From positions 682,001 to 746,000 of the forward strand of contig NZ_JAMQPN010000002.1 of assembly GCF_026151655.1 (NCBI RefSeq): a stretch of DNA of 64,000 nucleotides, given 5' to 3'. This stretch comes from Leptospira soteropolitanensis. GTDB taxonomy: Bacteria; Spirochaetota; Leptospiria; Leptospirales; Leptospiraceae. How positions within the stretch are numbered: position 1 is the first letter of the stretch; each line of letters opens with the position of its first letter. The notes below the pieces were generated by a model. It was not told the DNA's origin. It ran no database searches and was given only the letters and a program-made list of their open reading frames with translations. The position numbers and the translations under genes were made by a program. This document shows, piece after piece, positions 29,193-38,835 of the stretch.

Positions 29193-29560
29193 TCCAGAGC
29201 TCCCTTTTTCCATATATAGTATAGACCCACAACAAGTATGAGTAAAAAGAAAAACATCTCTAGTAAAAAGAAAGTTCCAAGACCTGCTTCTTTGAAACCA
29301 ATTAAATTCACTGCCCAAGGATAGAGGAAAACAGCTTCAATATCGAAGAGAATAAAAAGAACAGCCACAAGATAGAACTTAATGTTAAAAAGTCCTCTTG
29401 CATCACCATAATACGTAACCCCACATTCAAACGTATCTTGAGGTTTCGATTTTTTCTTCGGGTTGATGAGGAAGGCAAGGGTCAAGATCAGAGCGGAGAA
29501 ACCGACTCCGAGCAAAAGTTGTAGAAGGATTGGCGCAAAACTATCTGGTGCAGAACCCAT
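29183..29560 (-). CDS. nuoA: NADH:quinone oxidoreductase subunit A
   Basis: The first gene of the complex I operon, 125 residues with three helices. The conserved [24 protein letters not shown] region (loop and TM2) and [11 protein letters not shown] identify it. ATG 29560 is used; a GTG at 29578 would add six residues, and neither has a strong ribosome-binding site. A TTGACA lies upstream (29597-29592) but no matching -10 was found, so the operon promoter is not assigned. Confidence 0.93.
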   Translation of the reverse strand: MGSAPDSFAPILLQLLLGVGFSALILTLAFLINPKKKSKPQDTFECGVTYYGDARGLFNIKFYLVAVLFILFDIEAVFLYPWAVNLIGFKEAGLGTFFLLEMFFFLLILVVGLYYIWKKGALEWD

Positions 29561-29675
29561 GTATGAAAATGCTCTCACGACTAGGGTCGATTGTCAAGAT
29601 GAGAATGATTTTCCCCTTTGTTTTCGTGTTAATTTCGATCGTTTGCAATTTTTACATCCAATTTGAGATAAATTC

Positions 29676-30935
29676 TCAATACCGGTCCCCCCAGAGACGC
29701 TCCAGTTGTTCTTTTAAATTCTTTTCCATACCTTGATTTGTAGGAGCGTAAAACTGAGGAATGTCAGGATAAAAATTGGTTGGAAAATAACGTTCTTTCA
29801 GGAAATGCCCTGGAAAATCATGGGGGTATTGGTAATCTTTTCCTGCTCCTTCCTTTTTGTGTGTGGCAGTCGGAGCGTTTCGTAAATGATTGGGAATTTG
29901 AAACTCTCGTTTTCTATCCCGAACTAGCTGCAGGGCTTTATCAATTGCCAAATAACTTGCGTTAGATTTTGGTGCAGAGGCAAGAAAAGTAGTACATTGG
30001 CCGAGTGGAATCCTAGCTTCGGGCATCCCCACTCGTTCCACGGCCTGCCAGGTGGCAATCGCAAGAGGAAGGGCGTGAACACTAGCATTTCCCACATCTT
30101 CACTAGCAAAAATCACAAGCCTTCTTGCTATAAAGAGTGGGTCTTCGCCCCCTTCGATCATCAGTGCCAAATAAAAGAGTGCGGCATCGGGATCACTCCC
30201 ACGAAGGGATTTAATAAAAGCAGAAATGATGTCATAATGACTTTCACTGTTTTTATCATAAAAAATTACATTTTCACCTAAAATTTCAGCTAACTTAGAT
30301 TCATCGATACTTCCAGTGTCTTCGGTAAAACTTAAAATCCTTTCCAGATACCCAAGGAGTTTTCTTGCATCTCCCGAACTTCTACGAAAAAGTTCTTTTT
30401 TTAAATCCTCTGGAAATTTCCCTTTGTGGTTTAGTTTTGTAAGACAAGTTTCAAAAATGGAATTTTCTTCCTCTTCGGATAAAGTGGTGAGTCGATACAC
30501 AAGCATCCGAGAAAGAAGTGCTTTATTGACCCGAAAGCTAGGATTTTCAGTAGTTGCCGCAATTAATATAATCTCACCTTCCTCTACGGCTGAAAGAAGT
30601 GCATCTTGTTGGGAAGAAGAAAAACGGTGGATTTCATCTAAAAACAAAACGATGGTTCCCCTGCGTTTGGCTTCATCCAAAACTTCTCGCACCTCTTTCA
30701 CACCACTCGTCACACAACTTAAGTAACGTTTTTCTAAACTCCAACCTTGTGTGAGAAGATGCGCCAAAGTAGTTTTACCAGTACCGGGTGGGCCGTAAAA
30801 CAGAATGGAGGTGGGTTTGTTAATGGCTCTAAGTGATTGTACAACTTTCGCCTGTCCAACAAATTCTGACCAAGATTTGGGTCGCAGGGCATGGGCCAAT
30901 GGAACTTGTTTGTTTTGAGAAAAAAGCGAGTCCAC
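29676..30935 (-). CDS. rarA: RarA/MgsA-type replication-associated AAA ATPase
   Basis: A clamp-loader-like ATPase that acts at stalled replication forks, 419 residues. Walker A is GPPGTGKTT at 48-56, Walker B LFLDEIHRF, and sensor 1 AATTENPSF. The C-terminal MgsA domain has SFIKSLRGSDPDAALFYLALMI and ends with PQFYAPTNQGMEKNLKERL-like residues. The start is 1 nt from the Cys-rich gene's stop. A 6-bp inverted repeat spans its stop codon (29663-29679), without a T-tract. Confidence 0.92.
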   Translation of the reverse strand: MDSLFSQNKQVPLAHALRPKSWSEFVGQAKVVQSLRAINKPTSILFYGPPGTGKTTLAHLLTQGWSLEKRYLSCVTSGVKEVREVLDEAKRRGTIVLFLDEIHRFSSSQQDALLSAVEEGEIILIAATTENPSFRVNKALLSRMLVYRLTTLSEEEENSIFETCLTKLNHKGKFPEDLKKELFRRSSGDARKLLGYLERILSFTEDTGSIDESKLAEILGENVIFYDKNSESHYDIISAFIKSLRGSDPDAALFYLALMIEGGEDPLFIARRLVIFASEDVGNASVHALPLAIATWQAVERVGMPEARIPLGQCTTFLASAPKSNASYLAIDKALQLVRDRKREFQIPNHLRNAPTATHKKEGAGKDYQYPHDFPGHFLKERYFPTNFYPDIPQFYAPTNQGMEKNLKEQLERLWGDRY

Positions 30936-30936
30936 C

Positions 30937-31158
30937 TTAGTTTTTTTCCAATTCTTTTTTTACCGCCATATAACAATTGTATATGGTCTCGTTACAAACA
31001 TCACAACCTGAATTACAACAAATGAGAGACCTTTCCGATACTTTTCCCTCTACCAAATTTTTTACAAAGGCAGCGGTCCTATCTGGTAAAAAGAAAAATC
31101 TGACCTTTTCCAAAATGACTTCATCGATAGTTTTAGGAAATAAACGTTCTTCCGACAT
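30937..31158 (-). CDS. Small Cys-rich protein resembling the oxidoreductase-like motif
   Basis: A 73-residue cytoplasmic protein without a signal peptide. The first half is helical and charged; the second half has CCNSGCDVCNETIYNC at about 48-63, five cysteines in the pattern CCx3Cx2Cx6C. This resembles the CCGSGCxNC core of the short oxidoreductase-like domain family (mitochondrial OXLD1 type). A metal or Fe-S site is plausible but unproven. It is packed between the VTT-domain protein gene (no gap) and rarA (1 nt), so it is part of that operon. Confidence 0.65.
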   Translation of the reverse strand: MSEERLFPKTIDEVILEKVRFFFLPDRTAAFVKNLVEGKVSERSLICCNSGCDVCNETIYNCYMAVKKELEKN

Positions 31159-31743
31159 TTACCCTCCTGTAATCCACCCCAAATACATGGCATAAAAATA
31201 AACGGTCACTCGAACAAATCGAAAAAGAGATCCAAGTAAAAATAGCGAATAACGCATCTTAAATGTTCCCACCGTATAAGCCATCCAAGAATAGGGAATA
31301 GGAGTTAGTGCACTTAAAACCACAGCTCCAAATCCATATTTTCGTAGATAAGGAAGGAGTTTATCTTCATAGTGTAAAACCATCTGCCTACCCAAATGAA
31401 ACTTGGGGATAAGATACAATCCGATCAAGTATGCTAAGGATCCACCGAGGATACTCCCGAAAGACATGGAGAGAATCGTTTTTAAGGGATCCATTTCTCC
31501 TGTGATGGCAAGCATTAGAAAGGCATCGGGAGGAACAAAAGCAGGAAGACTATCAGAAAGAATCATTCCTACAAAAAGCCCTAAATACCCAAAAATACGA
31601 ACAAAGTGTTCGCTAAATCCGAGTAGTTCCTTTCGAAAGAAAAAAGCAAGTCCAAATACAATGGCTAAAACAATAACAATCGAAAGGATGGTTTGAAAAA
31701 TAAGACCACGAAGGTTGATGGAAGTTTCTTTTTCTTTTGTCAT
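31159..31743 (-). CDS. VTT/DedA-superfamily membrane protein
   Basis: A 194-residue inner-membrane protein of the VTT (SNARE-associated, DedA/YqaA) superfamily. Helices lie near 12-32, 45-65, 85-110 and 135-190, with the re-entrant, proline- and glycine-rich segments SDSLPAFVPPDAFL and SALTPIPYSWMAYTVGTFKM typical of the group. Family members move lipids or undecaprenyl phosphate across the membrane; the substrate here is unknown. The upstream gap from pth is 51 nt and contains the hairpin ATGGTA/TACCAT at 31757-31772 just before the start. Confidence 0.75.
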   Translation of the reverse strand: MTKEKETSINLRGLIFQTILSIVIVLAIVFGLAFFFRKELLGFSEHFVRIFGYLGLFVGMILSDSLPAFVPPDAFLMLAITGEMDPLKTILSMSFGSILGGSLAYLIGLYLIPKFHLGRQMVLHYEDKLLPYLRKYGFGAVVLSALTPIPYSWMAYTVGTFKMRYSLFLLGSLFRFVRVTVYFYAMYLGWITGG

Positions 31744-31794
31744 AAATATGTGACCGATGGTATATTTACCATTTTTTCTCTGGAGTGATCTACC

Positions 31795-32361
31795 TTAATC
31801 TCCATTTTCTTTTCTGATTAAATTACGATTGGTTCGAATCCATTCTTCCACTTTGGTAACAGATTCTTTGATAAGAGCATCCAAACTGTTTTTTTCTTCC
31901 GAATTAAAATTTTGTAAAACAAAATCAGCTACTTCCATGCCACCTTTTTCAGGTTTACCGACACCAAAACGTAACCTGTGAAAATCTTGCGAACCAAGTT
32001 TTGCTACGATATCCTTTAGTCCATTGTGGCCCGCAGTTCCGCCGCCAATTTTATTTTTAATTTTACCAAAAGGAAGGTCCACCTCGTCCTGAACGACAAG
32101 GATCCTGGACGGCGGGATTTTATATAAATTAGCAAGAGTTTGTGTAGCTTTTCCCGAGAGATTCATGAACTCTAAAGGTTTCAAAAGATGGATTTTGTCC
32201 CCTTCCAAGGTATGTGTTGTCTCCATATACTTTTTGGTATCTTTAAAAGAAACTCCAAAGCTACTAGCAAGTGCATCCAAGATCATAAAACCAATATTAT
32301 GGCGTGTATTTTTGTATTTATCCCCTGGATTCCCAAGGCCCACAATGAGAAAATGAATCAT
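31795..32361 (-). CDS. pth: Peptidyl-tRNA hydrolase
   Basis: Releases stalled peptidyl-tRNA by cleaving the ester bond. It has 188 residues. Active-site blocks: VGLGNPGDKYKNTRHNIGF with N11 and catalytic H21, PLEFMNLSG, VQDEVDLPFG and GGTAGHNGLKD. The start overlaps the cimA stop by 4 nt. The gene is often next to rplY, but here it is in an operon with cimA and membrane protein genes. Confidence 0.95.
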   Translation of the reverse strand: MIHFLIVGLGNPGDKYKNTRHNIGFMILDALASSFGVSFKDTKKYMETTHTLEGDKIHLLKPLEFMNLSGKATQTLANLYKIPPSRILVVQDEVDLPFGKIKNKIGGGTAGHNGLKDIVAKLGSQDFHRLRFGVGKPEKGGMEVADFVLQNFNSEEKNSLDALIKESVTKVEEWIRTNRNLIRKENGD

Positions 32362-33893
32362 ACGTTCCCGAGTAAAATATGTAACAGTCGTTCCGTGGCC
32401 TTCACAGCAGCCACTTGTTGGTCGGAATCAATGCCAATGGTACGAATCGGATGAGTATCACCCTCCCCTTTCCAAGTAATGACAGTTTCTACAAGAGCAT
32501 TGGTATTCCCACCGGGAGGTATCCTTACTTCATAATCATAAAGTTTAGGAATTTGTATGTTTAATTCTTTTAAGATTTTACCGAGGGCGTGCATAAAGGC
32601 ATCATAACCACCATCCCCTTCTCCCTTGGCTTCATAAAGTTTTCCTTGGAAATTGACTTTTACTTCGGCTCTTGGTTTTACTCCGATGCCGCTTGTCACA
32701 ATACACGACTCGATTCGAAAACTTGCTTCTAAGTTTTCGCCTGTGATGTCAGAGATGATATAAGGAAGGTCTTCCTTGGTGACAGTTTTGTTCTGGTCTC
32801 CCAGCTCAATCACCCTTTCCAAAACTTTTTTTTCAATTTCAGGGGAAAGAACCATACCCAACTGTTTTAAATTTTCCGTGATACTCGCCTTACCAGCTAA
32901 CTTACCCAATGCGTAAACTCTAGCTCTACCAAAACGTTCAGGCAGAATGGGATTGGCATACAAATTTCCTTTTTTATCACCATCGGCATGAACTCCTGCC
33001 GTTTGCGTAAATACATCTTCACCAACAATGGGACGGTTATCAGAAATTCGTTTCCCTGAAAAAATTTCAACAAGCCTTGAGGCATTGGTAATTTCTTTTT
33101 CTATAATCGAAGTTTTAAATTTTGTTTTGTCGTGGATTGCTGTGATAACAGCCTCTAAAGGGGAATTTCCTGCCCGTTCGCCGAGTCCATTGACTGCGAC
33201 ATGTAGGCCTCGAACCCCAGCTTGGACGGCTTCCAAACAATTAGCCACTGCTAAATCATAATCATTATGTCCGTGAAATTCAAACCAAAGTTTTGGAAAT
33301 TCTTTGACAAGATCGGTAATGGCCGTCCGAACTTCCAAGGGAGATAAAACTCCGAGAGTATCTGCTAAATAAAACTTATGAACAGGAAACTTTGAAACAA
33401 CATTCAAATATTCTAAAACATAATCACGAGAATACAAATATCCATTAGACCAGTCTTCTAAATAAACATTTACGGTAATTCCTGATGCTTTAGCAAACTC
33501 AACAGTTTTCTGGATGTCTAAAAAATGCTCAGATGGAGTTTTTCGAAGTTGATTTGTTAGGTGATTTAGTGATCCCTTAGTGAGAAGGTTTAGAACTCGA
33601 ACTCCCGTTCCCTTCATCCACTCTACAGTTTTATCATAATCCACGAACCCTAAAATTTCGATTCGGTCGTGCAGACTTTCTAATTTAGCCCATTCCACAA
33701 TTTTTTTAACTGCTTCAAATTCACCAGGAGATACTCGAGCACTGGCAATTTCCACTCGATTGGCTTTTAAATCCATTAGCAAGTGTTTGGTGATATTTAA
33801 CTTTTGCTGCCAAGAAAAGGAGACTCCGTTTGTCTGCTCCCCGTCCCGTAAAGTAACGTCCAGAATTTCTATAGTAGAGTTAGATTCGGTCAT
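32358..33893 (-). CDS. cimA: (R)-citramalate synthase
   Basis: Condenses pyruvate and acetyl-CoA to citramalate, the first step of the threonine-independent isoleucine route of Leptospira. From ATG 33893 it has 511 residues, close to the L. interrogans enzyme (about 516). R16-D17 in DVTLRDGEQT, FEFHGHNDYDLAVAN (metal His pair) and VFTQTAGVHADGDKKG match that protein closely, including the C-terminal regulatory domain (from about 390) with YDYEVRIPPGGNTNALVET. The frame extends to 34004, but that would run into the Smr-domain gene. The start overlaps the preceding stop by 4 nt. The close match favours CimA over 2-isopropylmalate synthase. Confidence 0.9.
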   Translation of the reverse strand: MTESNSTIEILDVTLRDGEQTNGVSFSWQQKLNITKHLLMDLKANRVEIASARVSPGEFEAVKKIVEWAKLESLHDRIEILGFVDYDKTVEWMKGTGVRVLNLLTKGSLNHLTNQLRKTPSEHFLDIQKTVEFAKASGITVNVYLEDWSNGYLYSRDYVLEYLNVVSKFPVHKFYLADTLGVLSPLEVRTAITDLVKEFPKLWFEFHGHNDYDLAVANCLEAVQAGVRGLHVAVNGLGERAGNSPLEAVITAIHDKTKFKTSIIEKEITNASRLVEIFSGKRISDNRPIVGEDVFTQTAGVHADGDKKGNLYANPILPERFGRARVYALGKLAGKASITENLKQLGMVLSPEIEKKVLERVIELGDQNKTVTKEDLPYIISDITGENLEASFRIESCIVTSGIGVKPRAEVKVNFQGKLYEAKGEGDGGYDAFMHALGKILKELNIQIPKLYDYEVRIPPGGNTNALVETVITWKGEGDTHPIRTIGIDSDQQVAAVKATERLLHILLGNV

Positions 33894-34165
33894 GATTTCA
33901 ATCGGTTGATGTATTCTTTGGATGGGGCAAGAATTTCCACAATGGTTGCTCCAGGGTTTGACCGAAACATCGGATCGGTCTCCACTAGTTTCAGAAAACC
34001 GCATGTCTCTACGTAGTCAATCGCCATTCGTTTGAGGATTCCTTCCCCAATCCCGTGCAAAATTTCGACATAGGATTCCCCGTCCATAAAGGCTTCATGG
34101 AGTTCTCGCTCTAATTTGATTCGAGCTTCTTCAAATCGGAGTTTGCGGATGTAGATGGTACGCAC
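33890..34165 (-). CDS. Stand-alone Smr-domain protein
   Basis: A 91-residue protein consisting mostly of a Smr (MutS2 C-terminal) domain: an amphipathic helix EEARIKLERELHEAF, the ILHGIGEGILKRM motif (HGxGxG at 37-42) and the closing GATIVEIL strand. The N-terminal LDLHG motif of typical Smr domains is replaced by IYIRKL, so a usual catalytic residue may be missing. Smr domains cut or bind structured nucleic acid, including stalled mRNA. It lies 21 nt downstream of the response regulator gene and overlaps cimA by 4 nt. Confidence 0.75.
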   Translation of the reverse strand: MRTIYIRKLRFEEARIKLERELHEAFMDGESYVEILHGIGEGILKRMAIDYVETCGFLKLVETDPMFRSNPGATIVEILAPSKEYINRLKS

Positions 34166-34186
34166 CTTACGTCCAGAAAAATGGAC

Positions 34187-34603
34187 TTAGGTCAAATTGC
34201 AACAGAAACGAACTGCATCTAGCAATTCTCTAGTATTCCAAGGTTTGGAAAAAATGGCGTAAGTTTTTGCTTCTTCCTTCACGCGGTTGATCGCGTCACG
34301 ATCTGCATGACCTGAGATTAAAATCGACTTTATATGAGGGTATTTTTGGTGGACTTGGATGAGGAATTCATCTCCTCGCATACCAGGCATAAGCCAATCG
34401 GAGAGAATGAGGATCACTTCAACGCCTGACTGACAAAGGTCATCAATGACTTCCATTGCCTCTTCTGGATTTTGGGCCGTTTCATAGGTATAACTACCCC
34501 CAATCTCTCGTTTTAGTTCTTGTACGAGGGAAAGGAGTAAAATTGGTTCATCATCCACACATAGGATTGCATTTTTCTCATGATGTAGCTGGGTAATATT
34601 CAA
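34187..34603 (-). CDS. Single-domain response regulator
   Basis: A 138-residue receiver domain only. The acidic pocket is D17-D18, the phospho-acceptor is D69 in [10 protein letters not shown], and the conserved Lys is K120 in FSKPWN. There is no output domain, so it probably signals by protein contact or relays phosphate. The FSKPW motif is typical of RpfG- and HTR-type receivers. Its start overlaps the histidine kinase stop by 4 nt, which makes the kinase its likely partner. Confidence 0.9.
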   Translation of the reverse strand: MNITQLHHEKNAILCVDDEPILLLSLVQELKREIGGSYTYETAQNPEEAMEVIDDLCQSGVEVILILSDWLMPGMRGDEFLIQVHQKYPHIKSILISGHADRDAINRVKEEAKTYAIFSKPWNTRELLDAVRFCCNLT

Positions 34604-37323
34604 ACTTTGTCCCCTTCGATTCCCTTTGGCAAATACACAATAAATTCGGTTCCATAGTCATCTGACGCGAACTCAATTTTGCCCTTCATTTTTTCTACGA
34701 TTTGTTTACAAATGTCAAGCCCAAGCCCAATCCCTTCACCATGTTTTTTTGTAGTAAAAAAAGGTAAAAAAATCTTATCCCGAATCTCTGGGGCAATTCC
34801 CTTACCTGAATCCCGGATGGATGTGATCACAAAGTTTGCATTGGATGTCACAGAGATTGCTATTTTTCCGCGATAATCCATCGCTTGCAATGCATTATTG
34901 ATAATATTAATCCAAACCTGATTGAGTTTATCTCTTTCCGCCAAACAATAATCAGTTGTATTATATAATTTGATAACTTCGACATCATTTTTTATTTTTG
35001 CTTGGTATAAGGTTAAAATTGAATCCATTTCCGTAGGGATATGAACTTTTTGTAACTCAGTTTCTGTTTCTAAACGATCGGTATGTAAATAATGTTTGAG
35101 AGCATTCACTACATGAGATGCTTTTTCTGTCGCAGTTTGAATTACGTAGACTAAACGATATAAGCTACCTAAAATATGGACATTTTGTAGGATCATTCCA
35201 GAACGAGGTTTTTTTAGAACTTTAAGTAGTGGTTCATCAAAATGTAAAATGCCTAGCGAAGTTAAGTCCTCCAATACCTCTTCTGGATTTTGAATTTGAT
35301 GGGAATTTAAAATTCCTAATCTTTCTTTTTTCTCTGCTCGATTGAGTATGCCTGAATTACGAGATCCAAAAGACAAACTTAGATGGAGTAAATATTGAAA
35401 GTTCTCGCGTTCAGAAGTATCTAATGATTCCAAAAATTCCGGTAAATTAGTGATATCATTTTTTATAATTTCCGACATTGCCCTTACACTGGAAGTAATC
35501 GCACCTAATGGAGTATTCAATTCATGAGTAATTCCAGCGGCAAATTGTCCGAGAGCAGCCAGTTTTTCGCTCATTAGTAGCTGAGCTTGAGTATTGTGCA
35601 AATCAATTAGAATTTTTTCCTTTGCCTCAATCATTTCTAAAAGACTTCGATTGCTTTGTATTAATGCTTCAGTTCTTTCACCAATTTTTTCTTCAAGATT
35701 TGAATTGGTCTCCATGACCATACGTTGGCTTTCTTCCACACGATCAAAACTTAGTTTTAGTTCCTTTGACATAAAACGAAAGGCATCTGATAAATCTTTG
35801 AGTTCGGCAATCATACTTTCGTCAACATGGTAATTCCAGTCTCCTTTGGCTAAAGATTTGGATGCCTTAGCAAAAGAAAGAACGGGCCTCGTTACAAATT
35901 CAGCAACCACTGCAGCAAGTATTAAACTAAGGAGTATAGCCCAAGCAAAAACCATTGCTGATTTACTATTTCCAGTGATTACACCACTCAAATAAAAAGA
36001 ATTGGGAAACAAAGTGATTAGATAAGTTTTTTCTTTTAATTTTGGATGAGAGTACTGTGTGACCATTGCATTCCAATTTTCACGAGAAAGCGGTTTTTTA
36101 GTCACAACGGCAAAACTAAACCGTTTTTCTGTAGTATTAATCTCATGACCCAATTTTTTTAATTCGACTCTTACGGTTTCTAAAAATCTTGATTTTCCAA
36201 GATCCGAAGATAGAAAAGCTAACGGACTTAAACTTTCATCTAACAAAAAAACTTTGCCTTGTTCATTTACTTTGGAAACATCAAGAACCTTTGCCAGTCC
36301 ACTAATTTCGAGATTTGGTTCAGGAACTGATGAGAAATATTGATCTAAACTTAAAACAATATTCTTTGACCATTGCCGATGCAAAACTCCTACCATTTGG
36401 AAGGCAGACTGCTCTGCATTTTTTAGAGTTACATAAGCCGTAATACCAACAAGGAAGAGCACCAAACCAACAAAAGGTGTAACAATAAACAACTGTAACG
36501 AAATGCCTGTTTTTAGCTCTGAATCAGATTCGACAGAAACGATCTCTTTTTGTCCCGATTTCCAAACCATTTGCGGTTCGGTGATCGTAACTTCTTTCAC
36601 TTGTCCAGGAACCTCGGCCCAAAAAAATCCAAACTTTCGGACAATAGGAAAGGTGATGAACATAACAAACGGAGCTAAAAGCCATGTAATTCCTGTAGTA
36701 AACAAAAGAGCAGAGCTAATGGTATGATAGGAAATTTCAGCACCGAATTGTTCAGAACATAAATAACCCCATAAAAAAGGTTCGAGAAGTAAAAACAAAA
36801 TAACAAATAGGAAATAATAAACCCAAACTTTTAACTTACGAAAGTTAGGTGACTTTCCAATCATTTGGTAGGAAATCCAGAATAAGGATGGATTAATAAA
36901 ATAACCAGGTAACCAATCCCATAAAAAATCGGGAGGAACCCCTTCCATCAAATCGGAAAGCCCATAGGCAAACGGCACGGCAAGAAGTGCCGGGAATCCA
37001 AAAAAATTCAAACAAAGGAAAACCGATAAATCTTTTAAACTTTCAAAAGTTTGAGCACCTGGAATTAAAACTATGGAACTTCCTAAATATCCGGTAATAA
37101 AAATACTAACAAAAGTAATTAGGAACCAATAAAAACTGGTAAGGTTCCAATTCCAAACCTCTCTCGATATTCTTAAAGTTTTTCCATTCCGAAAGGTAAA
37201 ACCAGTAAATGCGAATATTGCAATAATAGAACCAAATAAAAAAGAGAACCGACCCCAAACTTCTAAAATGGGCAAAGGAATGTTGGAAACAAAACGTTCT
37301 ATCCAAACAATTGATTCGGCCAT
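34600..37323 (-). CDS. Multi-pass membrane sensor histidine kinase
   Basis: A 907-residue sensor kinase. The N-terminal 240 residues contain about six membrane helices; a seventh (about 275-300) and an eighth (about 455-475) bracket an extracytoplasmic domain of about 155 residues. A HAMP (about 480-530) and a coiled coil lead to the H-box, with phospho-acceptor H600 in [12 protein letters not shown]. About 130 residues then separate this helix from the second DHp helix ([13 protein letters not shown]), including a [17 protein letters not shown] stretch. The ATP domain has [18 protein letters not shown] and [10 protein letters not shown]. It is cotranscribed with the receiver protein gene. 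The stimulus is unknown. Confidence 0.9.
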   Translation of the reverse strand: MAESIVWIERFVSNIPLPILEVWGRFSFLFGSIIAIFAFTGFTFRNGKTLRISREVWNWNLTSFYWFLITFVSIFITGYLGSSIVLIPGAQTFESLKDLSVFLCLNFFGFPALLAVPFAYGLSDLMEGVPPDFLWDWLPGYFINPSLFWISYQMIGKSPNFRKLKVWVYYFLFVILFLLLEPFLWGYLCSEQFGAEISYHTISSALLFTTGITWLLAPFVMFITFPIVRKFGFFWAEVPGQVKEVTITEPQMVWKSGQKEIVSVESDSELKTGISLQLFIVTPFVGLVLFLVGITAYVTLKNAEQSAFQMVGVLHRQWSKNIVLSLDQYFSSVPEPNLEISGLAKVLDVSKVNEQGKVFLLDESLSPLAFLSSDLGKSRFLETVRVELKKLGHEINTTEKRFSFAVVTKKPLSRENWNAMVTQYSHPKLKEKTYLITLFPNSFYLSGVITGNSKSAMVFAWAILLSLILAAVVAEFVTRPVLSFAKASKSLAKGDWNYHVDESMIAELKDLSDAFRFMSKELKLSFDRVEESQRMVMETNSNLEEKIGERTEALIQSNRSLLEMIEAKEKILIDLHNTQAQLLMSEKLAALGQFAAGITHELNTPLGAITSSVRAMSEIIKNDITNLPEFLESLDTSERENFQYLLHLSLSFGSRNSGILNRAEKKERLGILNSHQIQNPEEVLEDLTSLGILHFDEPLLKVLKKPRSGMILQNVHILGSLYRLVYVIQTATEKASHVVNALKHYLHTDRLETETELQKVHIPTEMDSILTLYQAKIKNDVEVIKLYNTTDYCLAERDKLNQVWINIINNALQAMDYRGKIAISVTSNANFVITSIRDSGKGIAPEIRDKIFLPFFTTKKHGEGIGLGLDICKQIVEKMKGKIEFASDDYGTEFIVYLPKGIEGDKV

Positions 37324-37343
37324 AGCCCATGAATGGTAACGAA

Positions 37344-38414
37344 CTATGACTTTAAGTAAAGCAAAAACTTTTTTACTTTAGAGGCAAGGGAAGAAGGAAA
37401 TTCAGAATCCAAGGAGGAAAAATTGACCCATTTACTTTCCACACCAAAGTTTTTTGCCAAAGTTTCGACTTGGGTTTGCTCTTTCAATGAATGGCGAAGA
37501 ACAGAAAAATTCATCTTATGGTGAGTGATCGTATGTTTGAATTGCCCAATGGAAAGAAAATCGGGGAACAAGTTTTTTAAAGCTAAAAAGTATGCTGTAG
37601 GTTCGTAGTCTACTTCCGGAATTTCTCCAATAAATCCATAGGGCAGATGAAACATCTCTTTTAGAAAACGCATTTTTGGTTCTTTTACGAGTAGGATTTT
37701 GTCCTTAAAATCAAAAACCAAAATCTCTGCGCTTAAATGGACCTGTTTTTTTTCTTTAACTCTAAGAGGGATTTCTCCTGTCTTTTGATGGACTCTCGCA
37801 TAACAGGTATCAGTCAATGGGCATAATAAGCATTTCGGAGACTCCGGTAAACAAAGTGTCGCTCCAAGTTCCATCAAGGCTTGGTTATGGTCTCCTGGCC
37901 TTTCATGATATAAAAAATCGTCCGCTTTTTTTTGTAAGTCCGTATCTGCTTTCGGACCTAAAATATTTTCAGTATATCCAAAATAACGTGAGAGAACCCG
38001 TTTAACATTTCCATCCAAAACAGCAAGTGGTAAGTCGTAAGCGATGGAAAGAATGGCCCTTGCTGTATAGTTTCCAATTCCAGGAAGTTTCAAAACTAGA
38101 TTTAAGTCTTTCGGAAAGGATCCATTATAATTTTGTACAAGAAATATGGCGGCTTTTCGGAGATTCCTTGCACGACTATAGTATCCAAGTCCTTTCCAAT
38201 GGGCAAGAACCTCTTCTTCCTCTGCAGAAGCTAAAGACTCTGGTGTGGGAAATCGTTTCATAAACGATTCAAACAGAGGAAGCATAGCATTCACACGAGT
38301 CTGTTGTAACATTACTTCAGAAACCCAAATGGGATAAGCTTGTTTTTTCTTTCGAAACGGAAGGTCCCTTTTATGAATTTGGTACCAGTCCTGTAGTTTT
38401 TTTTGTGGGTTCAA
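37344..38414 (-). CDS. mutY: A/G-specific adenine DNA glycosylase
   Basis: Removes adenine mispaired with 8-oxoguanine. It has 356 residues. Catalytic E33 in WVSEVMLQQTR and D134 in LDGNVKRV are present, with the helix-hairpin-helix LPGIGNYTARAI. The [4Fe-4S] cysteines are C188, C195, C198 and C204 (CX6CX2CX5C). The C-terminal NUDIX-like 8-oxoG-recognition domain (about 220-350) contains HTITHHKMNF. It overlaps the upstream hypothetical gene by 4 nt and is followed by the kinase gene after 20 nt. Confidence 0.95.
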   Translation of the reverse strand: MNPQKKLQDWYQIHKRDLPFRKKKQAYPIWVSEVMLQQTRVNAMLPLFESFMKRFPTPESLASAEEEEVLAHWKGLGYYSRARNLRKAAIFLVQNYNGSFPKDLNLVLKLPGIGNYTARAILSIAYDLPLAVLDGNVKRVLSRYFGYTENILGPKADTDLQKKADDFLYHERPGDHNQALMELGATLCLPESPKCLLCPLTDTCYARVHQKTGEIPLRVKEKKQVHLSAEILVFDFKDKILLVKEPKMRFLKEMFHLPYGFIGEIPEVDYEPTAYFLALKNLFPDFLSIGQFKHTITHHKMNFSVLRHSLKEQTQVETLAKNFGVESKWVNFSSLDSEFPSSLASKVKKFLLYLKS

Positions 38415-38695
38415 GTTTCTGAGTCTTGAATACTATAACGAAGAAAGGTATTACAACTTCCCTCTTCAGTATAACGAACCAGATCATAATCTAAACGTGT
38501 GGATCGGAAGAATTTGGAATGAGCCAATCTTTCTCGAATTTCCTGACGGATATGGTCGCGAGCCTCTTGACGTTTGTCGTAATGGGCAGGCGAAAGGATT
38601 TCACTTTTATAAGATAAGCTACCTTCACGGTAAATCGCCACAGTAACCTGCACCCGGTATTTTCGCTGTAATCCTTGTCTTACTTCAGTATTCAT
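38411..38695 (-). CDS. Conserved-looking hypothetical protein upstream of mutY
   Basis: ATG 38695 gives 94 residues and has GGA seven to nine bases upstream; a TTG at 38791 would add 32 Lys- and Pro-rich residues. The protein is basic and soluble, with alternating beta (RKYRVQVTVAIYREG) and helical (KRQEARDHIRQEIRERLAHSKF) segments and a final YDLVRYTEEG strand. I recognise no family. The 4-nt overlap with mutY shows it is in the same transcription unit, as its first gene, divergent from ispG. Confidence 0.6.
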   Translation of the reverse strand: MNTEVRQGLQRKYRVQVTVAIYREGSLSYKSEILSPAHYDKRQEARDHIRQEIRERLAHSKFFRSTRLDYDLVRYTEEGSCNTFLRYSIQDSET

Positions 38696-38835
38696 TGTAT
38701 CCAAAAAACCGGTTTTTCTTCCTAAATAGATTTTCGGTCTTAGGGGGAGGGAAATTGAAAGCCTCGGATTTTTTTCATACTGCTTGCCCAAAATTTCGAA
38801 TTTAATTTTCTAGATAATGAGAACATAAGATTCAA

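Noticed and set aside
29567..29597. TTGACA upstream of nuoA as an operon promoter
   Set aside because: No acceptable -10 lies 16-19 bp downstream; the next candidates fall in or beside the start codon.
29663..29679. TTGAGA/TCTCAA repeat as a rarA terminator
   Set aside because: Only six pairs and no T-tract on the minus strand.
30316..30726. 136-codon plus-strand ORF inside rarA
   Set aside because: It is antisense to a complete AAA ATPase with all motifs and has no domain or ribosome-binding site of its own.
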